Shown: piece after piece, positions 9,589 through 18,179 of the stretch | Numbering within the stretch: position 1 is the stretch's first letter | Layout: every line of letters begins with the position of its first letter | Assembly (NCBI RefSeq): GCF_900168115.1 | Contig: NZ_FUZC01000004.1 | Coordinates: 248,001 to 312,000, forward strand | Reading direction: 5' to 3' | DNA from: Salegentibacter salinarum | Lineage (GTDB): Bacteria > Bacteroidota > Bacteroidia > Flavobacteriales > Flavobacteriaceae | Length of the DNA stretch: 64,000 bases | The notes under the pieces: generated by a model | The model's database searches: none | What the model saw: the letters and a program-made list of their open reading frames with translations, nothing else | What the model was told of the DNA's origin: nothing | Program-made: the position numbers and the translations under genes

Positions 9589-10038
9589 TTATCCTACCGC
9601 GGTAATTTTTACTTCCTCACCATTAAATTTAAAGGTTTGGCCTTCTTTTTTACCTTCCATTTCTTTGTAAATGGGGGCTTCAGTTGAAATTGCGTAAACG
9701 CTGCTTCCATCTTCCATAGCAATCTCACCAATGGGGACCGAAACAAAATAATAATTTCCGCTGGTTTCTACTACGCTACCAAAATTTATAGCCTCGCTGT
9801 AATGATCGGGATCTATTCGGCTTAAACTTTCTTTCATTTTTTGCGAATCGCTCAAACGGCCTGCATATTTTTCAAAATCGCTTAATAATTGGCCTTTGTT
9901 ATCTTCATCATAATCGGTTTTGATATCATTTGCCTCCATAGATTCCTTTATTTGGTCCATTTGCTTTTGATATCTTTCTATTTGCTCATTTACGGTATCT
10001 AAACAGTTTAAATAGAGCTCTTTCTTATTACTTACCAT
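9589..10038 (-). CDS. GreA/GreB-like C-terminal domain protein
   Basis: A 149-residue protein with an N-terminal coiled coil (about 5-75, KKELYLNCL to KMKESLSRI) and a C-terminal region (80-149) that fits the FKBP-like GreA/GreB C-terminal domain: INFGSVVETS, YYFVSVPIG, YAISTEAPIYKEMEGKKEGQTF. That layout mirrors transcript-cleavage factors that insert a coiled coil into the RNA polymerase secondary channel, but I do not see a clear pair of acidic tip residues, so activity is uncertain. Similar flavobacterial proteins are often mislabelled 3-oxoacyl-ACP synthase. It diverges from the SatD-type gene; the palindromes in between could affect both. Confidence 0.65.
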   Translation of the reverse strand: MVSNKKELYLNCLDTVNEQIERYQKQMDQIKESMEANDIKTDYDEDNKGQLLSDFEKYAGRLSDSQKMKESLSRIDPDHYSEAINFGSVVETSGNYYFVSVPIGEIAMEDGSSVYAISTEAPIYKEMEGKKEGQTFKFNGEEVKITAVG

Positions 10039-10138
10039 ATTTTTTTTTATTTTTTCTGGTGATTTTTTTTAAAATTAAATAACCTATTCAGGCTTAAAGA
10101 ACATTTAGCAAAAATTTAATATCATACCTATGAACTTT

Positions 10139-10219
10139 TTATAAGCTAATAGACTTATAAAACTATATTATAAGCCTTAAGACTTATAATTGTAAAATAT
10201 AAGCCCTAGGACTAATATT
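10139..10219. promoter_or_regulatory. Three regularly spaced palindromes, probable operator array
   Basis: Two 22-base sites share arms TTATAAG and CTTATAA around an 8-base core: 10139-10160 (core CTAATAGA) and 10168-10189 (core CCTTAAGA, 20 of 22 bases symmetric). A third, weaker one centres on CCTAGG at about 10198-10219. Centre-to-centre distances are 29 and 30 bases, so the sites recur at nearly constant spacing. The array ends 7 bases before a -7 element (10226-10233) of the SatD-type gene. It is the only such array I see in the window. Binding by the HTH domain of that gene's own product is an inference. Confidence 0.6.
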
Positions 10220-10225
10220 TTTTGT

Positions 10226-10233
10226 TATATTTG
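10226..10233 (+). promoter_or_regulatory. -7 promoter element of the SatD-type operon
   Basis: TATATTTG fits TAnnTTTG and ends 4 bases before the ATG at 10238, so the transcript would be leaderless or nearly so. The third palindrome lies where the -33 region would be, consistent with repression. Confidence 0.5.
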
Positions 10234-10237
10234 AAAT

Positions 10238-10891
10238 ATGATAGCCGTAATTACAGCCGATTTAGTAGATTCTTCCAATTATTCTGAAAGGCTTTTAGAT
10301 GAAATTCTAAAAAATCTAAATTCAGAATTTGAAATACTGCAGCAGGAATATGCTGAAGAGGAAATTGATTTTAAAATTTACCGGGGCGATAGTTTTCAGG
10401 GAGTTATCGCAAAATATGAGGATTCGTTGCAAATTGCTTTACGATTAAAAAGCTTAATAAATAAAGTGAAATTAGAAGATCAAAAAACAGCCGGGCCTTT
10501 AGCCGATGTAAAAATTGCTATTGGCATTGGTAGTTTTGATTATAAAGGAGATTCTATGGCCGAATCTAACGGAAAGGCTTTTCAGTTTTCTGGCAGAACT
10601 TTAGATGCAATGAAAAACGAATCCAGGAAAATTCGTTTAAAAACACCTTTAGAAAGTTTAAATTCTGAATTTGAAGCCAGTTTATTTTTATTGGATACTG
10701 TAATGGAAAAATGGAGCCAGGCATCGGCAGAAGTAGTTTATTATCTTTTAAAAGGAATGAAGGAAACCGAAATCGCCGAAGTTTTAAAGATCAGTCAATC
10801 TGCGGTAAATCAGCGTAAAAAAGCCTGCGGTTGGGAAGCAATTTCGGTATTACTGAAACGTTTTAAAAATGTAACCGAACAGAGCTTTTAA
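10238..10891 (+). CDS. SatD-family protein: cyclase-like N-terminal domain plus HTH
   Basis: 217 residues. Residues 1-130 show the landmarks of the class III nucleotide cyclase fold: AVITADLVDSS (3-13; compare the metal-binding Asp-containing first strand), YRGDSF (48-53), IAIGIGSF (93-100), and a G-A-R helix GKAFQFSGRTLDA (112-124). Residues 170-196 form a helix-turn-helix (MKETEIAEVLKISQSAVNQ). I recognise the whole as close to SatD proteins, whose biochemistry is unknown. A nucleotide-sensing transcription regulator is a reasonable reading, but catalysis is unproven. It starts just after the palindrome array and is followed after 2 bases by a DUF3307 gene, so the two form an operon. Confidence 0.7.
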   Translation: MIAVITADLVDSSNYSERLLDEILKNLNSEFEILQQEYAEEEIDFKIYRGDSFQGVIAKYEDSLQIALRLKSLINKVKLEDQKTAGPLADVKIAIGIGSFDYKGDSMAESNGKAFQFSGRTLDAMKNESRKIRLKTPLESLNSEFEASLFLLDTVMEKWSQASAEVVYYLLKGMKETEIAEVLKISQSAVNQRKKACGWEAISVLLKRFKNVTEQSF

Positions 10892-10893
10892 TT

Positions 10894-11625
10894 ATGGAAG
10901 AAACTACGCTAATCCTGCTTCAACTTTTCCTGGCACACATCTTAACCGATTTTGTGCTGCAACCTACTAAATTGGTGAAACATAAAAGGGAGAAAAGGGT
11001 TGGCTCATGGTTTTTATATTTCCATTCGTTTTTAGCGGGATTTCTTACTTATATTTTTCTGCAGGAATGGTATTTATGGTATATCCCGATTATAATTAGT
11101 GTAAGTCATTTTTTTATCGATCTATGGAAACTTCAGCATAAAAAAGATACGCTAAAACTGTTTTTAATAGATCAGTTCTGGCACAGTGTAATCATAATTT
11201 TAGTGTGGATTTATCTTATTGATGGCTTTTCAGAATTAATTCCATTTATTGCTGATGTATTTTCTTCCCCACAAATTTTAGCAATAGTAATCGGCTACCT
11301 ACTGGTTATTTTTCCTGCAGGATTTTTAATTGGCAAAGCCACCAAACGCTGGCATAACGAATTGCAACCCAATGGCGAAAGCCACAGCCTGGAAGCGGCA
11401 GGCCGGTACATAGGAATTTTTGAAAGAATTCTGGTACTAACTTTTATCCTTACTCATAATTTTTCGGCCATAGGTTTTCTTATCGCTGCAAAATCAATTT
11501 TACGTTTTAGCGACAAAACCGATGCCAGCGCCAGAAAACAAACCGAATACGTTCTTATAGGAACGCTAATGAGTTTTGCAATTACAATTTTAATTGGTCT
11601 TCTAGTACGTTACTTCCTCTTCTAA
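10894..11625 (+). CDS. DUF3307 integral membrane protein
   Basis: 243 residues with about six to seven hydrophobic helices. The N-terminus (FLAHILTDFVLQPTKLVKHK) has the His/Asp-containing first helix typical of DUF3307, a family of unknown function. Conserved polar residues within helices (HILTDF, HFFIDLW, DQFWHS) could bind a metal or form an active site in the membrane (inference). It follows the SatD-type gene by 2 bases and the pair is likely to function together. Its 3' end overlaps the convergent gene at 11602 by 24 bases. Confidence 0.8.
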   Translation: MEETTLILLQLFLAHILTDFVLQPTKLVKHKREKRVGSWFLYFHSFLAGFLTYIFLQEWYLWYIPIIISVSHFFIDLWKLQHKKDTLKLFLIDQFWHSVIIILVWIYLIDGFSELIPFIADVFSSPQILAIVIGYLLVIFPAGFLIGKATKRWHNELQPNGESHSLEAAGRYIGIFERILVLTFILTHNFSAIGFLIAAKSILRFSDKTDASARKQTEYVLIGTLMSFAITILIGLLVRYFLF

Positions 11626-12009
11626 AAGCTGAATATTGCTTTGTAAACGCTCTTTGACAATATTCATCATTCGTTTATTTAAAGCCGAAGAATTCTTGAT
11701 ATAAGTTGCATATTCCTCTAAAGTGAATTGCCCGATTATAATTCCCTTTAAACTATTTCTGAATTTTATATCTTTTTGGATAGCATTTTCGATATAGATA
11801 AAGCGCTTTTCTATATTAAGTTCATAGAATTTATTCTTGTGTTTTTTAGTGTAATTTCTAAAAACTTCCAGCAACAACCCATCCTGAAGTTTGGCGATTG
11901 GTCGTAAAGTTTTGTTCTGAAATTGTTCGTCTAAGCTCATGTTTTCTGAAACTCTGGCCGAAGGAATCTCAGGCCTAAGTGCTACTAATTGAAGATCACG
12001 TGGTGTCAT
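11602..12009 (-). CDS. Conserved flavobacterial protein of unknown function
   Basis: 135 residues, soluble, mostly helical, basic in the middle (FRNYTKKHKNKF). I know closely similar proteins from other Flavobacteriaceae, where the label glyoxalase is sometimes attached, but I see no VOC fold pattern or metal ligands. The conserved stretch is FRNSLKGIIIGQFTLEEY followed by ALNKRMMNIVKERL. It converges on and overlaps the DUF3307 gene. No function can be assigned. Confidence 0.65.
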   Translation of the reverse strand: MTPRDLQLVALRPEIPSARVSENMSLDEQFQNKTLRPIAKLQDGLLLEVFRNYTKKHKNKFYELNIEKRFIYIENAIQKDIKFRNSLKGIIIGQFTLEEYATYIKNSSALNKRMMNIVKERLQSNIQLLEEEVTY

Positions 12010-12186
12010 AAGAACTATGTTTTCTTAAATTTAATAAACTTTAAAGCTCAAATTCCGCGCCTCATTAAAGACTTGTAAACTACTTATAAACATTTGGCAC
12101 GTTAAAATCGTCTTAATCGCCCTGTCTAAGCCTATTCTTCTTTTTATCTTTAAATGGAAGCCTAAATTTATAAATATCAATAACCA

Positions 12187-13545
12187 ATGATAATTTCAAA
12201 AAATCCATATACCGGGGAGGAAATCTCCAGCCACCACGAGTTAAGCGATGCCGAAGTTGAAAAAGCCATAAAAAAAGCACATTCCAGGTTTAAATCCTGG
12301 CGGGAAACATCTTTTGCAGAGCGAAGCAATTTAATGATAAAAGCTGCTAAAGAACTAAAAGATAACTCCCGCGAATATGCGGAAGCGATCACCAATGAAA
12401 TGGGCAAACCAATTACCCAGGCTATCGCAGAGGTAGAAAAATGTGCCTGGGTTTGCGAATATTACGCTGAAAACGCAGAATCTCACCTAGAGAATGAAAA
12501 AATAAAAACCGATGCAAAGAATTCCTATGTTAAGTATGAGCCGTTAGGTGTAGTTCTGGCCGTTATGCCGTGGAACTATCCATTCTGGCAGGTATTTAGA
12601 TTTGCGGCTCCCGCACTTATGGCCGGGAATGTCGCCATTTTAAAACACGCGAGTAATGTGATGCTTTCAGCCAATAATATTCAGAAAATATTTGAGAGAG
12701 CAGGTTTTCCTCAAGATTGTTTTCAAAACCTGGTAATTGGAAGTAAAAAAGTAGAAAATATAATTAGAAATAAAAAAGTAAAAGCCGTAACCTTAACCGG
12801 TAGCGGTGGGGCAGGAAGCAGCGTAGCTTCTATTGCCGGGGAAGAGATCAAGAAATCGGTTTTGGAACTTGGAGGGAGCAATGCGCTGGTTGTTTTTAAA
12901 GATGCTAATATTGCTGAAAGTGTTAAAACCTGCGTTATGGCCAGGTTTCAAAATACAGGACAAAGTTGTATTGCCGGGAAGCGTTTACTGCTTCATAAAG
13001 ATATAGCTGAAGATTTTCTGGAAGAGTTCACACGACAGGTGCGTGAATTGAAAAGTGGTGACCCAATGGATGAGGAAACGTTTATCGGTGTGATGGCAAA
13101 AGAAAGTCTGGCTGAAGATTTAGAAGATCAGGTGAAAGATTCCGTGAAAAAAGGAGCAAAAATTATTTTAGGCGGCAAAAGGGACGGTACTTATTTTGAA
13201 CCCACCATTATTACCGGCGCAAAGGAAGGAATGCCTGTTTTTGATGAAGAAACTTTTGGCCCAGTAATTTCTGTTACCGAGTTTAAAAACGCAGAAGAGG
13301 CGATAGAATTAGTTAATTCTTCTAGCTTCGGACTTGGAGTTTCCATTTTTACTGAAGACGAAGATTTCGCCCTTAAAATGGTTCCCAGGTTTGAAGACGG
13401 CGCTGTTTTTTTAAACGAACTGGTTAAAAGTGATCCAAGATTACCTTTTGGCGGAACAAAAATTTCAGGATACGGAAGGGAATTATCTCATCACGGAATC
13501 CAGGAATTCACGAATAGAAAAACCGTTTACTTTAACAAATATTAG
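12187..13545 (+). CDS. NAD(P)-dependent aldehyde dehydrogenase, succinate-semialdehyde type
   Basis: A full-length 452-residue aldehyde dehydrogenase. Seen motifs are the general-base Glu in LELGGSN, the nucleophile Cys in NTGQSCIAGKR, MPWNYPFWQV and the coenzyme loop TLTGSGGAGSSVA. The start MIISKNPYTGEEI and short length fit the Sad/YneI-type succinate-semialdehyde dehydrogenases. These oxidise succinate semialdehyde to succinate in GABA or related catabolism; substrate preference cannot be proven here. DUF72 and NUDIX genes follow after 8 and 1 bases, suggesting a three-gene transcript. The 177 bases upstream contain no clear promoter motif. Confidence 0.88.
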   Translation: MIISKNPYTGEEISSHHELSDAEVEKAIKKAHSRFKSWRETSFAERSNLMIKAAKELKDNSREYAEAITNEMGKPITQAIAEVEKCAWVCEYYAENAESHLENEKIKTDAKNSYVKYEPLGVVLAVMPWNYPFWQVFRFAAPALMAGNVAILKHASNVMLSANNIQKIFERAGFPQDCFQNLVIGSKKVENIIRNKKVKAVTLTGSGGAGSSVASIAGEEIKKSVLELGGSNALVVFKDANIAESVKTCVMARFQNTGQSCIAGKRLLLHKDIAEDFLEEFTRQVRELKSGDPMDEETFIGVMAKESLAEDLEDQVKDSVKKGAKIILGGKRDGTYFEPTIITGAKEGMPVFDEETFGPVISVTEFKNAEEAIELVNSSSFGLGVSIFTEDEDFALKMVPRFEDGAVFLNELVKSDPRLPFGGTKISGYGRELSHHGIQEFTNRKTVYFNKY

Positions 13546-13553
13546 TTTATAAA

Positions 13554-14429
13554 ATGAATTTTGGAAAAGTAGAACATCCCGAGAATATAGATTTTACGCT
13601 ACCTGAAACCCATCCTGACACCATTAAAGTACTTAATAAGAATGGAAATAAAAGTGGTTTCAAAGATGTGCGAATTGGCTGTGCAAAATGGAGTAGAAAA
13701 GACCTGAAGAATTTCTATCCGCGAGGAACAAAAGATGAACTGGTTTATTACTCTTCACAGTTTAATAGTATAGAATTCAACGGTTCATTTTACAGAATGT
13801 ATCCTGAAGAACAGTTTGAAAAATGGTATGGAAAAGCCGATGATAATTTTAAGTTTTTCCCAAAGGTTCCCAGGCTTATAAGTCATAGAAAATGGCTTAA
13901 TGAAACTGAAGAGCTTACTGATGATTTTGTAAAAAATTTGTTCCAGTTAAAAGATAAACTAGGAATGGTTTTCCTACAAATGGCTGAAAATTTTGCGCCA
14001 AAGTTTATAGATAGGCTAGACGGCTTCTTTGCTCATTGGCCAAAGGAGATTCCGCTTTCAACAGAATTGAGACATACAGATTGGTATGCTGATGAAAAAG
14101 TCGCTAATGAACTATACGATGTTCTTAAAAAAAGAGATGTAGCACATATAATTACAGATACCGCCGGGAGACGCGATCTTATTCATATGCGATTAAGCAA
14201 TACCACTGCTTTTATTAGATACAACGGCGCAAATCACAGTTCAGATTATACCAGGTTAGACGAGTGGTTAGATAAGCTTGAAGAATGGCATAAAGAAGGC
14301 CTGGAAAATGTATACTTTTTTATACACCAGAATGTAGAAGAGGCTTCGCCATTGCTTTCAGCATATTTTATAGAACGCTTCAATAAAAGATTTAAAACAG
14401 ATATAAAAATACCTAAAACTTTAAATTAG
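13554..14429 (+). CDS. DUF72 (YecE-like) family protein
   Basis: A 291-residue DUF72 protein with the TIM-barrel-like motif set: VRIGCAKWSRKDLKNFYP, SQFNSIEFNGSFYRMYP, FFPKVPRLISH, LSTELRHTDWY, YFFIHQNVEE. The family has a barrel fold and no firmly established activity. It sits 8 bases behind the aldehyde dehydrogenase and 1 base before the NUDIX gene. It is somewhat longer than the common 240-250 residues because of an N-terminal extension of about 35 residues before the first strand. Confidence 0.88.
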   Translation: MNFGKVEHPENIDFTLPETHPDTIKVLNKNGNKSGFKDVRIGCAKWSRKDLKNFYPRGTKDELVYYSSQFNSIEFNGSFYRMYPEEQFEKWYGKADDNFKFFPKVPRLISHRKWLNETEELTDDFVKNLFQLKDKLGMVFLQMAENFAPKFIDRLDGFFAHWPKEIPLSTELRHTDWYADEKVANELYDVLKKRDVAHIITDTAGRRDLIHMRLSNTTAFIRYNGANHSSDYTRLDEWLDKLEEWHKEGLENVYFFIHQNVEEASPLLSAYFIERFNKRFKTDIKIPKTLN

Positions 14430-14430
14430 A

Positions 14431-14850
14431 ATGATAATGAAACAGCAAGAAGTAGCGGTAACCGTAGATAGTGTAGTTTTTTGTAATGCAAATAATGAAT
14501 TCAAGGTTTTACTTATAAAAAGAAAAAATGATCCTTATGGAGACCAGTGGGCATTGCCGGGTGGTTATATAAATGAATCTGAAGATTTAGAAACCGCAGC
14601 AAAACGTGAACTCGAGGAAGAAACCGGTCTCGCGGTAAAAACAATGGAACAGGTAAGAGCATTTGGAGCGCCGGGTCGGGATCCAAGAGGAAGAACCATT
14701 TCTATAGCCTTTGTAAGCCGGATATTCTGTGAGGAGGAACTGAAAGCCGGAGATGATGCTGGTGAAGCCTCCTGGGTAAATGTTGATGATTTACCGGAAT
14801 TAGCTTTTGACCACGCCCAAATTATTGACGCTGCAAAGAATTATTTATAG
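14431..14850 (+). CDS. NUDIX hydrolase
   Basis: 139 residues. The Nudix box is complete: GGYINESEDLETAAKRELEE followed by ETGL, matching Gx5Ex7REUxEExGU. The RAFGAPGRDPRGRTISIAFV segment is typical of the ADP-ribose/NADH-pyrophosphatase-like or COG1051 group that hydrolyses X-linked nucleoside diphosphates. Two in-frame ATGs (14431 and 14437) compete as start; the second gives MKQQEV, which I find slightly more natural. Last gene of the aldehyde dehydrogenase transcript. Confidence 0.88.
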   Translation: MIMKQQEVAVTVDSVVFCNANNEFKVLLIKRKNDPYGDQWALPGGYINESEDLETAAKRELEEETGLAVKTMEQVRAFGAPGRDPRGRTISIAFVSRIFCEEELKAGDDAGEASWVNVDDLPELAFDHAQIIDAAKNYL

Positions 14851-14915
14851 AATTTAAAAATTCTTATACTCTTAATTATTAAAATCTGATATAATCCATT
14901 TGATTTTAAGGAGCC

Positions 14916-14940
14916 GGTAAAACTTTGAAAAGTTTTTACC
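14916..14940. terminator. Weak hairpin between NUDIX and thioesterase genes
   Basis: GGTAAAACTTT pairs with AAAGTTTTTACC, leaving one bulged T. A short run of Ts appears only about 10 bases later, so it could be a weak terminator or an RNA hairpin ahead of the thioesterase gene. Confidence 0.35.
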
Positions 14941-14975
14941 AGCCCATATTTTATGGTTATTTTTAAAACAAAAAT

Positions 14976-15371
14976 ATGAGATTTCATACCAGAAAATGGA
15001 TTAAACCCGAAGATCTAAATCCTAACGGAACTTTATTCGGCGGGAAATTACTGGCCTGGATAGACGAAGAATGTGCTTTATACAGTATTATTCAGCTGGA
15101 AAATTCTAAATGTGTCACTAAGTATATGAGTGAGATTAATTTTCAGCATTCTGCGAGACAGGGGGATATCGTTGAAATTGGAATTCAGGTGCTTAAATTT
15201 GGTACGACCTCGCTTACCTTAAAATGCGAGGTTAGAAATAAAATGACGCGTTCTACTATAATTACGATAGATAAAGTGATTATGGTAACCTTAGATGAAG
15301 AAGGCAAACCAACACCACACGGAAAAACTAAAGTGGAATTCGTAAAAGATAGGTTACAGAATAAGGTTTAA
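14976..15371 (+). CDS. Acyl-CoA thioesterase, hotdog fold (YciA/BACH-like)
   Basis: 131 residues with the single hotdog domain of the acyl-CoA thioesterase family. NPNGTLFGGKLLAWIDEECA carries the conserved Asn and the helix with catalytic Asp, followed by INFQHSARQGDIVEIGIQVL. The substrate is likely a medium or long acyl-CoA. It stands alone; its 3' end overlaps the convergent methyltransferase gene by 4 bases. Confidence 0.85.
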   Translation: MRFHTRKWIKPEDLNPNGTLFGGKLLAWIDEECALYSIIQLENSKCVTKYMSEINFQHSARQGDIVEIGIQVLKFGTTSLTLKCEVRNKMTRSTIITIDKVIMVTLDEEGKPTPHGKTKVEFVKDRLQNKV

Positions 15372-16546
15372 AGCTTTTCGCACACCAGGACAATTTTGTC
15401 GTTATTCATATTGGTGGTGAAGAATAAATAGTTTTTCCCGCCGTCTTTAATTTTGAATTTCTTCCTTAAAGTAGAAACGCTCTCATGAAAATTTCTCGTA
15501 GTAATATTAGCTTTTAAGTTACTGAACTTTTTCTTTAATATACCTGGTTTATATCGCTCTATATCAATTATTTTAAATTTTCTTCCCGGGAAATTTATTT
15601 CTTTTTCTGAAGTATATAAATGTGTGTTAGTGTGAAGTTTTGCAGTTTGTGTTTGTGAAGCAATTTCATTGAAAAGTCCGCTTTTCATAATACCGGCATT
15701 GGGTTCATAAAGGAAATTTTGAGGTAGTGAATATTCTACTTTAGCAGTAAGATTTATAAAAATTCCGTCAAATTCCTCGAGACCTTTTTTAGTAAAATTA
15801 AGGGTCCGGATTTTAATTTCTGAACTGTTTTCTTTTTTCAACAACCAGAGGAGTTCTTTCACCTCATTATGTACGGCTACAATATGAATTTCGGCTACAA
15901 ATTGTAATTCTGAAATTCCGGCTTGTAAATCCAGTAGCGGAGAGGTTTTTATCAGGATGCAATTGCTTTTACTGAAGAGCAAATTAAGATTTTCAGGTAC
16001 ATATGGTAAGCAATCTGCCAGCCTAAAGACTTTTCCTCCGGTATTATCACGCCGTGCCGGATCTACATAAATACAATCAAAATTTTGATTAGTACCTTTT
16101 AAATATTCAATACTATCAACATTTTTAACTGAAATATTCCTTCTTCCTAATTGTTTGAAATTGTGTGCTGCGATTTCAGATAATTCAGCGTTTAATTCAC
16201 AATGAATTACTTCTTCAAAGTTTTCTGCGAAAAAAAAATCGTCTATTCCTAACCCGCCGGTTAAATCGATTAAAGTTTTGCCCTTTACAAGTGAAGCCTT
16301 GTATTCTGAGGTAGTTTCAGAAGAAGTTTGTTCTAAATTTAGTTTTGGGGGATAATAAATCTGGAAATTTTTAAACCAGGTTGGTAACTTATTTTCAGCT
16401 TTTTGTAATCCTGTTAATTGTTGGGCCAATTCTGAAGAAGAAATTCCGGCAAACGGACTTCCGCGTAGCGCTAAGTCGGCAGCAGTAGTTTTCAGGTTAT
16501 TTCTAAGAAATTCCTGAATCTCCTCATTTAATATCGCTTTATTCAA
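15368..16546 (-). CDS. THUMP-like domain class I SAM methyltransferase (PG_1098 type)
   Basis: 392 residues. A helical N-terminus (1-95) precedes a Rossmann methyltransferase core with motif I LIDLTGGLGIDDFFFA, an acidic post-I segment HCELNAELSEIA, and a catalytic-type loop IYVDPARRD. The C-terminal 150 residues hold a ferredoxin-like part and the THUMP-like segment described for this Bacteroidota family. The DPAR loop recalls N6-adenine or RNA base methyltransferases, so an RNA substrate is likely (inference). It follows the AI-2E permease gene after 10 bases in a minus-strand operon. Confidence 0.8.
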   Translation of the reverse strand: MNKAILNEEIQEFLRNNLKTTAADLALRGSPFAGISSSELAQQLTGLQKAENKLPTWFKNFQIYYPPKLNLEQTSSETTSEYKASLVKGKTLIDLTGGLGIDDFFFAENFEEVIHCELNAELSEIAAHNFKQLGRRNISVKNVDSIEYLKGTNQNFDCIYVDPARRDNTGGKVFRLADCLPYVPENLNLLFSKSNCILIKTSPLLDLQAGISELQFVAEIHIVAVHNEVKELLWLLKKENSSEIKIRTLNFTKKGLEEFDGIFINLTAKVEYSLPQNFLYEPNAGIMKSGLFNEIASQTQTAKLHTNTHLYTSEKEINFPGRKFKIIDIERYKPGILKKKFSNLKANITTRNFHESVSTLRKKFKIKDGGKNYLFFTTNMNNDKIVLVCEKL

Positions 16547-16556
16547 AATTAAAGAT

Positions 16557-17645
16557 TTAAAGGTCTCGTGTAAGTCGTTTTACGATCTTGTATTCACTTA
16601 AAGATTCTTTTGCAATCACTTTTAAAGCCGTGTAGAATGGAACGGCCACAACCATCCCGGTAATTCCAAACATAATTCCAGCGATTAGAATAATAAGGAA
16701 GATTTCTAGGGGATGAGATTTTACACTGGCACCAAAAATCATAGGTTGGGAAATCATATTATCTATAAGCTGGCAAACACCATAGCCCAACATAATATAA
16801 CCAAGTTTTGGTAAAATAACTAATTGAAAATCGGCTCCCAGATTACTGGAAATCACAAAAAGTGCCATTAAAATTCCGGCAAAAAGGGGACCTAAATAAG
16901 GTACTAAATTTAAAAAAGCGCAAATAAATGCAATAGCAATTGGGTTGTTGATTTCAAATACACTCAGTAAAATGGCGTAAAGCACAAATAAAACGGTGAT
17001 TTGCAGCGTTAGCCCAACAAAGTAACGAGATAGTAAAATTTTAATTTTATTAAATACCCGCTGAAATTTCTTCTCGTCTCCCTGATTGGCAAAAACCAGG
17101 ATACTGTTTAACATCAATTTACTGTCTTTAAGCAGGAAAAATGAAATAAAAAGTATAGAGAAAATAGCGATTAAAGTAGCACCTAAAATACTAAAAAGAT
17201 TATTCAAAATCCTTGGAACAGCACCAATATCGAAGTTTCTCACAAATTCACTTTGCTTTAAACCTTCAATTATATTAATTTCTTCAATACCTAAATAACT
17301 ATTAATTTGATTATTGAGTTCGTTAAGATCATTCCTAAACGCATCCATATCTATTCGACTTAGATATTGACTTTGTTCTATAACAATAGGAACGAAAACA
17401 AGGATGATTCCAGCGAAAATTGAAAGTACGAGGACAAGTACTATTACCACTGAAAGCTGATTGGGGATTTTTAAGCGTTGTCTTAGAAAAATAACTACAG
17501 GCCGGCCAATTAAGGAAATTACCGCGGCTATAGCGATATAAACCAATACCGATTGGATTTCCCATAGAAAATACAGCAATAGAACAATGCCAACCATTAT
17601 TCCTGCCGCTCTTAATATCCCTAAAGTAATCGATTTTGAGTTCAC
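16557..17645 (-). CDS. AI-2E family transporter (PerM/TqsA-like permease)
   Basis: 362 residues starting at GTG, with about eight hydrophobic helices and a central soluble stretch (about 65-150) typical of the AI-2E/UPF0118 family. The conserved C-terminal signature NLVPYLGPLFAGI followed later by GASVKSHPLEIFLIIL is clear. Members include autoinducer-2 exporters and Na+(Li+)/H+ antiporters, so substrate is not predictable. It lies between a SPOUT methyltransferase gene (12-base gap) and the THUMP-like methyltransferase gene. Confidence 0.88.
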   Translation of the reverse strand: MNSKSITLGILRAAGIMVGIVLLLYFLWEIQSVLVYIAIAAVISLIGRPVVIFLRQRLKIPNQLSVVIVLVLVLSIFAGIILVFVPIVIEQSQYLSRIDMDAFRNDLNELNNQINSYLGIEEINIIEGLKQSEFVRNFDIGAVPRILNNLFSILGATLIAIFSILFISFFLLKDSKLMLNSILVFANQGDEKKFQRVFNKIKILLSRYFVGLTLQITVLFVLYAILLSVFEINNPIAIAFICAFLNLVPYLGPLFAGILMALFVISSNLGADFQLVILPKLGYIMLGYGVCQLIDNMISQPMIFGASVKSHPLEIFLIILIAGIMFGITGMVVAVPFYTALKVIAKESLSEYKIVKRLTRDL

Positions 17646-17657
17646 GAGGTAAATATA

Positions 17658-18179
17658 TTATTTCTTAGTGAAAGCAAATATTGTTTTTGATATTTCATAT
17701 AATGCAATACCTGCGGCCTGGGCAACATTCATACTGCTGTTTTGCCCAAACATATTGATATGCAAATGTTTATCTGAAATTTCTAATAATTCTTTACTTA
17801 TTCCTGAAACTTCATTTCCTAAGATTAAAATAACGCCTTTTTTTTCTTCGGAATATTGAAAATCTTCCACCGGAATACTGACTGAAGTGATCTCCAGCGC
17901 ATAAACCTCACTATTATGGTTTAAACTTTTAATATAACCAGGGGTATCTTCAGTAAATTCATAAACTACGGTTGTATGGGTATTTCTGGCTGTTTTTTGA
18001 AGTCTCCTGCTATTAAGATTTGGTTCAGTTCCTGCAAAAACAATTTTCTCCACATTAAAAGCATCGGCAAGTCTAAAGATGCTACCAACATTTGCTTCTC
18101 CGGTAATATTATCTAAGAGAAGAATAACCGGAAACTTTTCTTTGCTGAATTTTTCCTCAAAATGGGAGAGTTGTTCCAT
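17658..18179 (-). CDS. TrmH/SpoU-family RNA 2'-O-methyltransferase
   Basis: A compact 173-residue SPOUT methyltransferase. The three family motifs are present: NVGSIFRLADAF (motif 1, Asn and Arg), ILILGNEVSGIS (motif 2), and NSSMNVAQAAGIALYEI (motif 3). It should use SAM to methylate a ribose in tRNA or rRNA through the knotted dimer. There is no N-terminal substrate-binding extension. Its start codon overlaps the stop of the DUF4159 gene by one base, so expression is coupled. Confidence 0.9.
   Translation of the reverse strand: MEQLSHFEEKFSKEKFPVILLLDNITGEANVGSIFRLADAFNVEKIVFAGTEPNLNSRRLQKTARNTHTTVVYEFTEDTPGYIKSLNHNSEVYALEITSVSIPVEDFQYSEEKKGVILILGNEVSGISKELLEISDKHLHINMFGQNSSMNVAQAAGIALYEISKTIFAFTKK

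Noticed and set aside
9589-10038. 3-oxoacyl-ACP synthase label for the GreA-like protein
   Set aside because: At 149 residues with a coiled coil and no thiolase-fold motif, it cannot be a ketosynthase.
11602-12009. Glyoxalase label for the 135-residue protein
   Set aside because: No VOC beta-alpha-beta pattern and no metal-ligand spacing are visible.
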